A stretch of DNA of 64,000 nucleotides, taken from NCBI RefSeq assembly GCF_028416635.1, contig NZ_CP114013.1, forward strand, positions 3,162,001 to 3,226,000, written 5' to 3'. Of this stretch, positions 7,016 through 14,414 are shown piece by piece. This DNA comes from Baekduia alba. GTDB lineage: Bacteria; Actinomycetota; Thermoleophilia; Solirubrobacterales; Solirubrobacteraceae. Positions within the stretch are counted from its first letter, which is position 1. The number at the start of each line of letters is the position of its first letter. The notes under the pieces were generated by a model. It was not told where the DNA came from. It saw nothing but the letters and a program-made list of their open reading frames with translations, and made no database searches. The position numbers and the translations under genes were made by a program.

Positions 7016-7573
7016 CTAGTTCGGCGCGTCCTGGTCGTCAGGAGGATCGACGCTCGACTCGACCCACAGGTCCGTCTCGGGGTCCCACACGCGCCCGGTC
7101 GGGGTGACCGTCTCCAGCTCGACGTTGATCGTCTCGGCGTGCACGCGCCACGTAGACGCGATGCCGCGTTCCTCGGCGAGGATGCAGAAGCACGTGGGGC
7201 AGATCAGCTCGTCGAACTCCCACGGGCCGTCGATCGATCCGCCGCGCATGACGGCGTTCCAGAGCGGCGACGGCGCGAACCACGACACGTTCGGCCCGCC
7301 GCAGCGCCGACAAGTCGTCTCGGGATGCTCAGCCATCGGCTGAGTACCCCGGCCGTGGACCTCGTCAAGAAGAGCAGCGGCATGGTCGCCGAACACGACC
7401 GGCTTCCCTTCCGCGTCGGCGAACCGGATGATGGTGGCGAGGACCATCTCTGCCCGTGCCCGGTACACGCTCTCCGCACGCTCGACGTCTGCGGTCGGGA
7501 CCGAGTCGCCTCCGTCGAGCGTGTGAAGTGTGGCCGCGACCAGTTCCACCAGTGCGTGCGGGTGCTTAGCCAC
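7016..7573 (-). CDS. Zinc-ribbon phage protein
   Basis: A 185-residue protein starting VAKHPHALVELVAATLHTLD at a GTG with AGGAGG upstream and an 8-base overlap with the gene before it. Residues 1-75 are helical (RARAEMVLATIIRFADAEGK). The second half has CRRCGGPNVSWFAPSPLWN and LICPTCF, a split zinc ribbon of a form common in hypothetical phage and actinobacterial proteins (WFAPxxLWN between Cys pairs). The C-terminus is acidic. Its function is unknown. It is the last gene of the operon, followed by a hairpin. Confidence 0.7.
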   Translation of the reverse strand: MAKHPHALVELVAATLHTLDGGDSVPTADVERAESVYRARAEMVLATIIRFADAEGKPVVFGDHAAALLDEVHGRGTQPMAEHPETTCRRCGGPNVSWFAPSPLWNAVMRGGSIDGPWEFDELICPTCFCILAEERGIASTWRVHAETINVELETVTPTGRVWDPETDLWVESSVDPPDDQDAPN

Positions 7574-7796
7574 GGTCGGCCTCCTGGTTGTGCGACGGGT
7601 TCTTGTGGTCCGGCGACGGCGCGGGTTGGTCGTCAAGAGCAGGAGCTGGCTCTGAGCGCGTGACGGAGGCGTAGTCGCCCCCGTCAACGTCCCAGCCGCA
7701 CTTCTCGCAGACGCCGTCCTCATCGAGCATCGCCGCGCCGTGGACCCGGTGGCGGCCGCAGTTCGGGCACGAGCCGGGACGGTAGATCTCAGGCAC
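7566..7796 (-). CDS. Small zinc-ribbon protein
   Basis: A 76-residue protein starting at a GTG inside the end of the previous gene (GTGCCTGA). It has CPNCGRHRVHG near residue 9 and CEKCG near residue 29, a short zinc ribbon, then a disordered polar tail (ALDDQPAPSPDHKNPSHNQE). Its function is unknown. Confidence 0.6.
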   Translation of the reverse strand: MPEIYRPGSCPNCGRHRVHGAAMLDEDGVCEKCGWDVDGGDYASVTRSEPAPALDDQPAPSPDHKNPSHNQEADRG

Positions 7797-7989
7797 CCGA
7801 CGACTCCCAGTCCTTGGGCCACACACCGTGCTTGGCGTGGAAGTCGCGGACCCATTGAGGCGCGGGGGCGTCGCGGATCGCTGGGCAGCAGTCCTCGGAG
7901 GGCTGGCCGGCTTGGACCCGCGCACCACACGTCGAGCAGGTCGTCATGCGGTTGGGCCAGACCTCGACGCCTTCGATTTGCTCGCTCAT
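7789..7989 (-). CDS. Small Cys-rich phage protein
   Basis: A 66-residue protein starting MSEQIEGVEVWPNRMTTCST at the ATG overlapping the upstream stop (ATGA). It carries CSTCG and a later CC (EDCCPAIRDAP), then an aromatic-rich C-terminus (WVRDFHAKHGVWPKDWES). It is probably a zinc-bound mini-domain of unknown role. Confidence 0.55.
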   Translation of the reverse strand: MSEQIEGVEVWPNRMTTCSTCGARVQAGQPSEDCCPAIRDAPAPQWVRDFHAKHGVWPKDWESSGA

Positions 7990-8264
7990 GAGGGCGATTC
8001 TCCCAGCGTCCCCGGGTCGCGGACATCGCCAAGGACGAGGTCCGGGTCGAGCCACACGGGGCCGTCCTGGTCCCCGTCGACCTGGATGCCGACCCGGTGG
8101 TCGGCGGCGCGGAAGCCGATCACGGACGCCGCCGTCCCGTTGACGGTCACGCGCTGGCCGGGGGTGAAGCCCGCGCCCGCCTCGCCGAGCGCGTCACGGG
8201 CGGCCGAGGCGCTCCGCAAGGCGTCCTGAAGCTCGCCGATGAGGTCGAACTTGCCCTCGGTCAT
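7986..8264 (-). CDS. Phage protein of unknown function with SH3-like strand pattern
   Basis: A 92-residue protein: an N-terminal helix (LIGELQDALRSASAARDAL) and then a small-barrel pattern (GQRVTVNGTAASVIGFRAAD, RVGIQVDGDQDGPVWLDPD) like SH3/KOW-type domains. It overlaps both neighbours by four bases. No family was recognised. Confidence 0.6.
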   Translation of the reverse strand: MTEGKFDLIGELQDALRSASAARDALGEAGAGFTPGQRVTVNGTAASVIGFRAADHRVGIQVDGDQDGPVWLDPDLVLGDVRDPGTLGESPS

Positions 8265-8731
8265 CGCTTGCCCTCCGGCGGGTGGGCCTCCTTCGCTCCG
8301 TAGGTTCGATCAAGCAGCCACGTAAGCCCGAGCTCCGCGGCGAAGTCCTCGACCGCCGCCGGGAGCACGGCTCGCGGAATGTGGAGTCGACCGTGCTCCA
8401 CCTGGTCGTGATGGAACCGTGCGAGCGGCACACCATCGCGCGGATCCCACACGATCTCGTCCAGCGTGACCGTGTCCCACCCCAGCACGGACTCCCAGCC
8501 CCGCGGAGACGCCTCCCACGGCAGCACAGGCTCTCCGCCAGCCCCGACACGGGAACGCCCACCGAACGGGAACTCGCGCTTCAGAACCTGCTTCGGCAGA
8601 ACGTGATGAGCATCGAGCAACCCCATGGACAAGTGCTTGCACTTCCCCTTGTCCCCGGGCCACACCTCGCAACCCCAGCACCGCGCACGTCCGTTCGCGG
8701 TGACCGCACGCCAGAACTCGACGCCGGTCAC
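8261..8731 (-). CDS. HNH-like nuclease
   Basis: A 156-residue protein starting at the GTG overlapping the previous stop (GTGA). CWGCEVWPGDKGKC is followed by LDAHHVLPKQVLKREF, the His-rich first strand of an HNH fold, and later by WDPRDGVPLARFHHDQVEH, which matches the N...L...CH..H part of the motif with His in place of Cys. It is the second HNH-type gene in the phage. Its role may be recombination, packaging or attack on host DNA. Confidence 0.65.
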   Translation of the reverse strand: MTGVEFWRAVTANGRARCWGCEVWPGDKGKCKHLSMGLLDAHHVLPKQVLKREFPFGGRSRVGAGGEPVLPWEASPRGWESVLGWDTVTLDEIVWDPRDGVPLARFHHDQVEHGRLHIPRAVLPAAVEDFAAELGLTWLLDRTYGAKEAHPPEGKR

Positions 8732-8967
8732 GCCGCCACCCGGCCACGCAGCTCCAGCAACGCCCGGTCCAACGGCCGACGCTCCGCACCCACCGGCCGA
8801 AACGGCACAACCGTCGGCGCCGGCTTGTTCACCATCACCGCGCACACGTGCTCCCACTCCGCGGCCGCGTGCCGAACCCGATGCGCCAACCGCACCTCCC
8901 CGTGCCCCAACAGCACACGGCACAACGCGTCGATCTCCGACAAGTACAAGTTCCTCGACTCGCTCAC
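8728..8967 (-). CDS. Small phage protein of unknown function
   Basis: A 79-residue helical, basic protein (LYLSEIDALCRVLLGHGEVR, LAHRVRHAAAEWEHVCAVMV). Two GTG codons lie in tandem; the second, five bases after AGGAGG, is the better start. It lies between the PD-(D/E)XK nuclease and the HNH-like gene. Confidence 0.55.
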   Translation of the reverse strand: MSESRNLYLSEIDALCRVLLGHGEVRLAHRVRHAAAEWEHVCAVMVNKPAPTVVPFRPVGAERRPLDRALLELRGRVAA

Positions 8968-8976
8968 CACGACCTC

Positions 8977-10500
8977 CTAGAACGGCGGCAGCGCGCCGAA
9001 TCGCTCATCCAGCGACAGATCCCGACCGTCTTCCTTGGCCTGGTCCTTCCGGATCTGATCGCCCCACTTGACTGCGTACGCCCGAGACATGCGCTCGTCC
9101 GCATCACCATCCATTTCCGCCGCCAGCTCCTCGGCCGACAACACGCGCTTCCGAAACGAGTTCGTCGACCCCGTCTTCACCCAGTAGTCGAAGTCGAACT
9201 CCTCCCCCAACTCCGCCGCCCGCGCGACCGCGGTCTTCAGCCCCTCCCAGTCCGCCTTGCCCTGCGACTTCCGCACACTCCGCGACTGCGACGACTTGAA
9301 CTCCTTCACCTTGTCCGCCCCGTACCGCACACGGCCCCCGTGCTCCCCAGCCCAACGCTTCACCTCGTCGTTCACCTTCGCCACCCGGTCCCCCATCACG
9401 TCCGCCCACGACGCCGCCTCCGACGCCTTCTCCTCCGAATCGATCGCCCCATGCCACGACCGCAGATGCGCCGGCAACGGACACTCCGAGCGAGCAGGAC
9501 ACTCGTTGCAATGCCCCCCGTCCACAGCAGGGAAGAGACCCGTCTCCCGCGCACCGTCAAGCTGCGCGATCAACCGCTCGAGGTCCCGGCGGAAGTCCTG
9601 AAGCTGCGTCCGCGTCAACCAGTTCTCCCGCTGCTGCAAACGCAGCGTCCCGTCCGCCTGCGTCTCCAGGAACCGCGGGTAGAGCTCCCGCGTCCGGATC
9701 CGCTGCAAGCCGCCGCCGATCGCCGGCAACCGCACCTCGACCGAGCCACGCTCCCCGCAGGTCGAGCACGGCACCTCCGCGCTCTGGTTCTCCGGACCGA
9801 CCTGGACCACGTGCCTCTTCCCCGAGCACGCATCGCACGCCACGCGCTCGACCGGTTGCCCGAACGCCAACAGCAGCGCGTACAACCAGCCCTGGAACCC
9901 CTTCTCGTAGTCGTCCTGCTCGGGCCGATTCCACGACGTCTTGTAGTCGTCGACACCGCCCGTGATCCCGTCGATCGTGCAGAGGTCCACGATCCCGGAG
10001 ATCTCGTGCCCGGCCACGTCGAGGATGAACTTCCGCTCGACGCCGGCGATCGTCACCGGGTCGACCTTGACCCCGATCGCCCAGTGGTAGGCCATGATCC
10101 GCACGGCCTCCATCTCGGCGTGCGGCACGACCAGCTCCGGATGCTCGCGAGCGACCTCATCGACGATCGTTGCGGTCATCGACGCGATCTGCCGCGCCGC
10201 CGTCTCCGGGTCCTCCTCGATCAGCAGCCCGTGCTGGTCCTGCGTGAACTCGGGCTCGAGGTAGGACTCGGCGTCGGCGACGATCAGGTCCTCGGTCATC
10301 CGCTTGTACACGAGGTGCGCGAGCGAGCCACGGTCGAGCTGATGCCCCGGCGTCCCGCCGCTGTACTTCACGTACAAGTACGCCGAGCGAAGGCACGTGT
10401 CGGCCTTCTTCAACAACGTCTGGCTGTACCGATCCGACCACCCGACGATCGCGGGGACGGGCGGCAAGGTCTTCAGGTTCAAGCGCTCGAGGTCACTCAT
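8977..10500 (-). CDS. PD-(D/E)XK (RecB/Cas4-like) nuclease
   Basis: A 507-residue protein starting MSDLERLNLKTLPPVPAIVG. The nuclease core is GIVDLCTIDG followed by GGVDDYKTSW (the D...DxK pair), then the helix GFQGWLYALLLA typical of the family. A zinc finger is inserted (CDACSGKRHVV, then CSTCGERG), and HCNECPARSECPLP near residue 335 resembles the Cys cluster of AddB/Cas4-type nucleases. The last 150 residues form an extra domain. With the Rad52-like protein it would resect ends for single-strand annealing. The start ATG lies in ATGAGTGA with the previous gene. Confidence 0.85.
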   Translation of the reverse strand: MSDLERLNLKTLPPVPAIVGWSDRYSQTLLKKADTCLRSAYLYVKYSGGTPGHQLDRGSLAHLVYKRMTEDLIVADAESYLEPEFTQDQHGLLIEEDPETAARQIASMTATIVDEVAREHPELVVPHAEMEAVRIMAYHWAIGVKVDPVTIAGVERKFILDVAGHEISGIVDLCTIDGITGGVDDYKTSWNRPEQDDYEKGFQGWLYALLLAFGQPVERVACDACSGKRHVVQVGPENQSAEVPCSTCGERGSVEVRLPAIGGGLQRIRTRELYPRFLETQADGTLRLQQRENWLTRTQLQDFRRDLERLIAQLDGARETGLFPAVDGGHCNECPARSECPLPAHLRSWHGAIDSEEKASEAASWADVMGDRVAKVNDEVKRWAGEHGGRVRYGADKVKEFKSSQSRSVRKSQGKADWEGLKTAVARAAELGEEFDFDYWVKTGSTNSFRKRVLSAEELAAEMDGDADERMSRAYAVKWGDQIRKDQAKEDGRDLSLDERFGALPPF

Positions 10501-10657
10501 CGCGCACCCGACCGCAGATCGACCAGCACACCAGCCGAAGCCATAGCAGCCGGGCGCGGCCAGCGTCACGCTCGTCGGGGCGTGCGGCGTCGACGACCGC
10601 CGCGACCATCAGCCCCACGAACACGGACGTGATCGCCGCGTAGGTCAGCAGCGTCAC
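10493..10657 (-). CDS. 54-residue membrane protein
   Basis: It starts at a GTG overlapping the upstream stop (GTGA) and reads VTLLTYAAITSVFVGLMVAA, a single membrane segment, then a basic tail (WLRLVCWSICGRVRDE). Its end overlaps the nuclease start by eight bases. It could be an immunity, exclusion or host-takeover protein. No family was recognised. Confidence 0.55.
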   Translation of the reverse strand: MTLLTYAAITSVFVGLMVAAVVDAARPDERDAGRARLLWLRLVCWSICGRVRDE

Positions 10658-10953
10658 GGGCCCACCACCCGATCCTGCTCGACCCGGGCGCGCTCGTGCA
10701 GCACACCCATCGCCATCACCTGCACCAACGCATCCGCCATCACCTGACACCGCGGATCCCCGGACAGCAGCGCCGTCACGTCGATCGCGTGCGCCATCTG
10801 ATGCATCCGCTCACGGGCAGCGTCGACGTCCAGGTCCAGCCCGGACAGCACGAGCAGGCTCAGCTCCGGCGGCGGCGTCTTGTCCGGTCCCGCGGCCGAG
10901 TCCATCCGTGCGTAGAACTGCTCCATCGCCGTGTCCAACAGCGAGCTGCTCAC
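10654..10953 (-). CDS. Phage protein of unknown function, helical
   Basis: A 99-residue protein starting VSSSLLDTAMEQFYARMDSA at a GTG that overlaps the previous stop (GTGA). It is mostly helical, with Met-rich helices (HQMAHAIDVTALL, VMADALVQVMAMGVLHER). No Cys and no known motif. Confidence 0.6.
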   Translation of the reverse strand: MSSSLLDTAMEQFYARMDSAAGPDKTPPPELSLLVLSGLDLDVDAARERMHQMAHAIDVTALLSGDPRCQVMADALVQVMAMGVLHERARVEQDRVVGP

Positions 10954-11072
10954 CGTGTCCTCCGTCGTTCGTTCAGGTCGCGCCGCACCCGCGGCGCCCG
11001 TCGCTCCCATCGCACGGCGGTCGCGGCGATCAACGCCGCGTACACGCCGAGCACCAACAGCAGCCCCGTCAT
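10950..11072 (-). CDS. 40-residue membrane protein
   Basis: It starts MTGLLLVLGVYAALIAATAV, one membrane segment, and ends in a strongly basic tail (RVRRDLNERRRTR). The ATG shares bases with the upstream stop (TGATG) and its own stop overlaps the next GTG. It is the second tiny membrane protein in the recombination operon. Confidence 0.55.
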   Translation of the reverse strand: MTGLLLVLGVYAALIAATAVRWERRAPRVRRDLNERRRTR

Positions 11073-11182
11073 CACACGACCCGTGTCGTGCCGGCGACGG
11101 TCTGCCCGGCCCACTGGTGCATCGGGCAGTCGAGCTTGTGCCACGCGTGCGGAACGCCCGTGTCCATCTGCGCAGCGGTCAT
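11072..11182 (-). CDS. 36-residue phage microprotein
   Basis: The frame starts at an ATG overlapping the previous stop (ATGA) and ends in TGATG with the next gene. It reads MTAAQMDTGVPHAWHKLDCP, then MHQWAGQTVAGTTRVV. Its W, H and C content and exact joining to both neighbours support translation. Its function is unknown. Confidence 0.5.
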   Translation of the reverse strand: MTAAQMDTGVPHAWHKLDCPMHQWAGQTVAGTTRVV

Positions 11183-11766
11183 GCCACACCCGGCCAGTCG
11201 ACACGCTCGCCACGGGCTGCCGCCAGCAGTGCTTGTTCAAGCTCTTGGAGTTCCTGAAGAACTTGCTCCTGCGCGTCGCGCCTTCTCAGCAGGGTCCGTC
11301 GCGCGCAGATGTGGCCCGCAAGTCGCTGAAGCTGAGTGGCGGGCACGAGCGCGTGCGTGCGCTCCACGCCCGCCGCGATCGCACGAACATGGAAGGGCAG
11401 GAGCTTTGGCATCCCCTGGCGAGCCGATTCGTCGACCGTCTCGACCGCGAGGCGCAGCGCCTCCCGCGCCTCGTCACGCTCCGCGCGCAGCAGGGACGGC
11501 TCGACGCCCGCCATGACCTCGCAGGCGCGGCCAACGGCGGGCGCAAGCGCCGCGGGGAAGGCGCCATGGCGCACCAGGTCGTCGGAGGCCGCGATGACCG
11601 CCTCAAGCGCCTCTCCACGCTCGGCGGCCACGCTCTCGTAGTCGTAGCCCGCGGGCTCGGCCTCCAGCTTGTCGGCCAGGACGCGAGCCTCACGGTCGTC
11701 ATAGCGCTCCGGGAAGCGCAGCATCTCCGCAGCCCGCGCGCGTTCGTCTGGGGTGAGCGGACTCAT
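11179..11766 (-). CDS. Phage protein of unknown function, helical
   Basis: A 195-residue protein starting MSPLTPDERARAAEMLRFPE at an ATG overlapping the upstream stop. It is rich in Ala, Glu and Arg with long helices, including a C-terminal coiled-coil stretch (DAQEQVLQELQELEQALLAA). It lies two genes downstream of the Rad52-like gene and may assist recombination; no family was recognised. Confidence 0.6.
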   Translation of the reverse strand: MSPLTPDERARAAEMLRFPERYDDREARVLADKLEAEPAGYDYESVAAERGEALEAVIAASDDLVRHGAFPAALAPAVGRACEVMAGVEPSLLRAERDEAREALRLAVETVDESARQGMPKLLPFHVRAIAAGVERTHALVPATQLQRLAGHICARRTLLRRRDAQEQVLQELQELEQALLAAARGERVDWPGVA

Positions 11767-11927
11767 GCCGCCGCCTTCCGCACCGCGGCCAACACCTTGC
11801 GCCACTCATCCCGCCTCGCGTTGCGCCGCTGATCCGCGGTGAACGGATGGTCCGGCTGCCGGTGATCGCGCCGCTCCGCGTGCGCGCACCGCTGCGCCGC
11901 CTTGCGCTCCCGGTCCCGGCGCGTCAT
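11763..11927 (-). CDS. 54-residue basic phage protein
   Basis: It lies between the Rad52-like gene and the 195-residue gene with ATGA overlaps at both ends. The product is very basic (MTRRDRERKAAQRCAHAERR) and then TADQRRNARRDEWRKVLAAV. It probably binds nucleic acid or the annealing protein. No family was recognised. Confidence 0.55.
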   Translation of the reverse strand: MTRRDRERKAAQRCAHAERRDHRQPDHPFTADQRRNARRDEWRKVLAAVRKAAA

Positions 11928-12808
11928 GCCGCCACCTTCACGCGCGCGTCCGCGATCAGGTCCTGCAACCGCACCAACAACTCCCGCAACCCCTCATGCG
12001 ACCCCTGCGCCGCCTTCAACTCCGCCTGGAACGCCCCGGCCAACATCACCTTCCGGTCCACACCACGCAGCTCCTGATACGCCGCCTCGATCTGCGCACG
12101 GAGATCCGTCGCCATCGCGTCGTCCAACGCGTCAGGCGCAGCCGTAGCCGTCTCCGTGTCGTCCTCCGACTCCGTCTCAGCCGGCGCCTCCGCCGGCATG
12201 TCGCTGATCCAGTCGACATCACCGTGATCCAACGGCGGACCGAAGTGCGGCTTCCCCGTGTGCTCCAACCACTCCACGTAGCCGGCCTTCAAGCTCGCAT
12301 GCCCCGAAGGCGTCAACGCCAGCGACGCCTTCTCCCCGCCACCGACCTTCTTCAACGCACCGCCCGCCGCCTCCAGCGTCCAAGCAGTCTGCGGCAACGC
12401 GTACACCGACACACCCACCCCGAACTGGACCGCCGCACGCTTCAGCGCATCCGAGATCAAGTCCTTCGACAACCCCTTCGACGACTGACCCACATCGATC
12501 CGCGACGTCCCGAAGACCGTCAGCTCGCACATCATCAGGTCCGGCTTCGACGTCGGCGAGTACTTCGCCGTCCAGAACGCCGCAGCCACCGCGTTCAACC
12601 GCTCGATCACGAGCCGCGCATCGATGTACGCGACGATCACCGCGCCCTTCTTCTCAGGGCCCTTCGGCCACGTCGACTGCACCTTCCACCGCACGGCCTC
12701 CGCCGAGAACGGCCGCCGCAGATGCGGCAGCGCCTGCTCAAGGTCATCGATCGGCAACGACTGTGCGAGGAGCCGCGCGTGCAGCTCGTCCTTCTTCTGC
12801 TCGTCCAT
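11924..12808 (-). CDS. Rad52/Rad22-like single-strand annealing protein
   Basis: A 294-residue protein starting MDEQKKDELHARLLAQSLPI with GGGAGG before the ATG. Residues 35-140 match the Rad52-like annealing core: AYIDARLVIERLNAV, then the hallmark SDALKRAAVQFGVGVSVYAL (residues 119-138). The rest is an acidic linker (ETESEDDTETAT) and a helical C-terminus. Such proteins anneal complementary single strands in phage recombination and repair. It is the first gene of the early operon; the promoter should lie in 12,809-13,003. Confidence 0.85.
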   Translation of the reverse strand: MDEQKKDELHARLLAQSLPIDDLEQALPHLRRPFSAEAVRWKVQSTWPKGPEKKGAVIVAYIDARLVIERLNAVAAAFWTAKYSPTSKPDLMMCELTVFGTSRIDVGQSSKGLSKDLISDALKRAAVQFGVGVSVYALPQTAWTLEAAGGALKKVGGGEKASLALTPSGHASLKAGYVEWLEHTGKPHFGPPLDHGDVDWISDMPAEAPAETESEDDTETATAAPDALDDAMATDLRAQIEAAYQELRGVDRKVMLAGAFQAELKAAQGSHEGLRELLVRLQDLIADARVKVAA

Positions 12809-12857
12809 GTCCACCTCCCCAGGTGGGTCATGTCCCACGGTGTCGCACCAGGGCGTC

Positions 12858-12927
12858 CGTAGGACTTCTACGTCCTATGTTCGCCCCACTCTAACCACAC
12901 CACGGACGGAACAGGAAAAATTCCGTC
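12858..12927. promoter_or_regulatory. Early-operon control region with two inverted repeats
   Basis: Between the amidase and the Rad52-like gene lie two repeats: TAGGAC-TTCTAC-GTCCTA at 12860-12877 (extended by a CG/TG pair) and GACGGAA-CAGGAAAAA-TTCCGTC at 12905-12927. They are likely repressor or activator sites for the early promoter. The second lacks a U-run in either direction, so it is a weak terminator candidate. The exact -10 could not be fixed. Confidence 0.5.
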
Positions 12928-13003
12928 TACACCGTCCACGCAGCGACACCACGCGACGCGAGCCCCGACGCAAATAGCGACGCCGGGACCCGCGAAGCGA
13001 CTC

Positions 13004-13963
13004 CTACGCCTTGCAGCGCGCCGGCGTCGGCTTGTGCGCGGCGCGGTAGCGCTTCTCGCACAACCGGCGGGCGTCGACCACCAGCGCCCGCACCGCACCA
13101 CGCGGGACCTGGCCAGGCCGGGAACCACCACGCCACGGAGCCGTATCCACGTGACCGCCACCACACGGACCCAGCTCGCTGTGATCGCTGATCCCCGCCC
13201 GCAACGGCGTGCAGCTCCGGGTGCGCGCGGAACGCAACGGGATGTCCCACCGCTTCGACGCGTCATTGAGGATCCCGAGCAACAGCTTCCGGCCGGGACC
13301 ATCGATCAGATTGCGATCGGACGGAGTCGCCGTGTTGATGATCTCGAAGCTGATCGACCACGGGTTGGCCGCCGCCTGTGTCCACGGCTTGTCGCTCTCC
13401 CGCACCAGATAGAGACAGTGGGCCTCACGGTCGAGCGTGTACGTCGAGCTCGCCTGCGAACGCGGCTGGTTGAACTGGACGCCGATCGCGTTGACATCAG
13501 CCCAGCCGGGCACGTTGCGGCTGACGGTCTCGTGCAGCTCGAGCAGACGCGGCGCGACGCCACGGCGCGAGCTGTAGTTCACCACGAACCGCGACAGACA
13601 ACCCCGCTGCGAAGGCGCAGCATCGGCACCGACCAATGGCAGCTGATCGTCGTGCGCGGCCTGATCCTGCGCAGCCACGTTGCCAGCAGTCGGGTTCTCG
13701 GCGCGAAGATCCTCGCCGACCTCACCCGTCTTGGCCTGCGCCACGACGACCGCCGGTGCAGTCACCGTCGTGTCGGGCAGCCGGTCTGCGTCACCCGAGT
13801 CGACAGCCGCCGTCAGCGGCCCCGGTAGATGACTCGGGATCGTGACCGTGTGCGCCGGCCGCGGGCCCGGACCGTCCGTGTCGATCACCAGGACCGTGCC
13901 GCCGAGCACCGCGAGCAAGGCCACGACAACGGCCACCAGCTTCTTCATCAAGGGCGTGTTCAT
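13004..13963 (-). CDS. N-acetylmuramoyl-L-alanine amidase (membrane-anchored endolysin)
   Basis: A 319-residue protein. The N-terminus MNTPLMKKLVAVVVALLAVL is a signal anchor, then about 90 residues of linker, then an Amidase_2/PGRP-like domain. Candidate zinc ligands are His144 (LELHETVS) and His261/His271 (SDHSELGPCGGGHVDTAP). It would cut the lactyl-peptide amide bond in peptidoglycan. A signal-anchored lysin can leave the cytoplasm before holin action. The start ATG follows the holin-like gene by 37 bases with no strong ribosome binding site. It is the last gene of the late operon. Confidence 0.8.
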   Translation of the reverse strand: MNTPLMKKLVAVVVALLAVLGGTVLVIDTDGPGPRPAHTVTIPSHLPGPLTAAVDSGDADRLPDTTVTAPAVVVAQAKTGEVGEDLRAENPTAGNVAAQDQAAHDDQLPLVGADAAPSQRGCLSRFVVNYSSRRGVAPRLLELHETVSRNVPGWADVNAIGVQFNQPRSQASSTYTLDREAHCLYLVRESDKPWTQAAANPWSISFEIINTATPSDRNLIDGPGRKLLLGILNDASKRWDIPLRSARTRSCTPLRAGISDHSELGPCGGGHVDTAPWRGGSRPGQVPRGAVRALVVDARRLCEKRYRAAHKPTPARCKA

Positions 13964-14000
13964 GCGGGCGACCGTAGGACGATCACCGGACACAAACGCC

Positions 14001-14414
14001 CTACTCGCGCCACCCCGTCCGGATCCCCGGATCGGTCGCACGCGCCGACCGCGGACGCTGCGTCGCCTCCAACGCCCCCCGCACCGCCGCACGCTCCGAC
14101 GTCGCGAACACGTCCAACGTCGCCTCTATCGCCACGAACCGCAACTGCCCCGCGTCCAACCGATCGTTCACCCGCACCATCTGCGCCTCCTGCCGCTCCA
14201 TCCGCTCAGGCAGATCAGACGTCACCGCGAGGTGAATCTCACGCGCCCGCGCCGCACCACCACGCACCGTCCCGCCGATGAACCGCAACGCCCCAAGCGC
14301 CGCCGCCGCCAACACCAAGTCCTGCATCAACGCCGGCAACGACGCAAACGCAGCGATCACCGCCGCGAGCCCGACCCACGCGAGCCCCATCGCCTTCCCT
14401 TCAAGGAGCCCCAT
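14001..14414 (-). CDS. Holin-like membrane protein
   Basis: A 137-residue protein with two close membrane segments in the first 50 residues (LAWVGLAAVIAAFASLPALM, then DLVLAAAALGALRFIGGTV) and a charged helical C-terminus (LPERMERQEAQMVRVNDRLD). Its place between two lysin genes supports a holin role. The first ATG overlaps the upstream stop (TGATG); an ATG eight codons later has GAAGGGAAG before it, so a dual start is possible, as in some holin/antiholin genes. Confidence 0.65.
   Translation of the reverse strand: MGLLEGKAMGLAWVGLAAVIAAFASLPALMQDLVLAAAALGALRFIGGTVRGGAARAREIHLAVTSDLPERMERQEAQMVRVNDRLDAGQLRFVAIEATLDVFATSERAAVRGALEATQRPRSARATDPGIRTGWRE

Noticed and set aside
12905-12927. Rho-independent terminator of the late operon
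   Set aside because: The 7-bp repeat has no U-run after it on the minus strand and lies 77 bases past the stop, so it is treated as a regulatory repeat.
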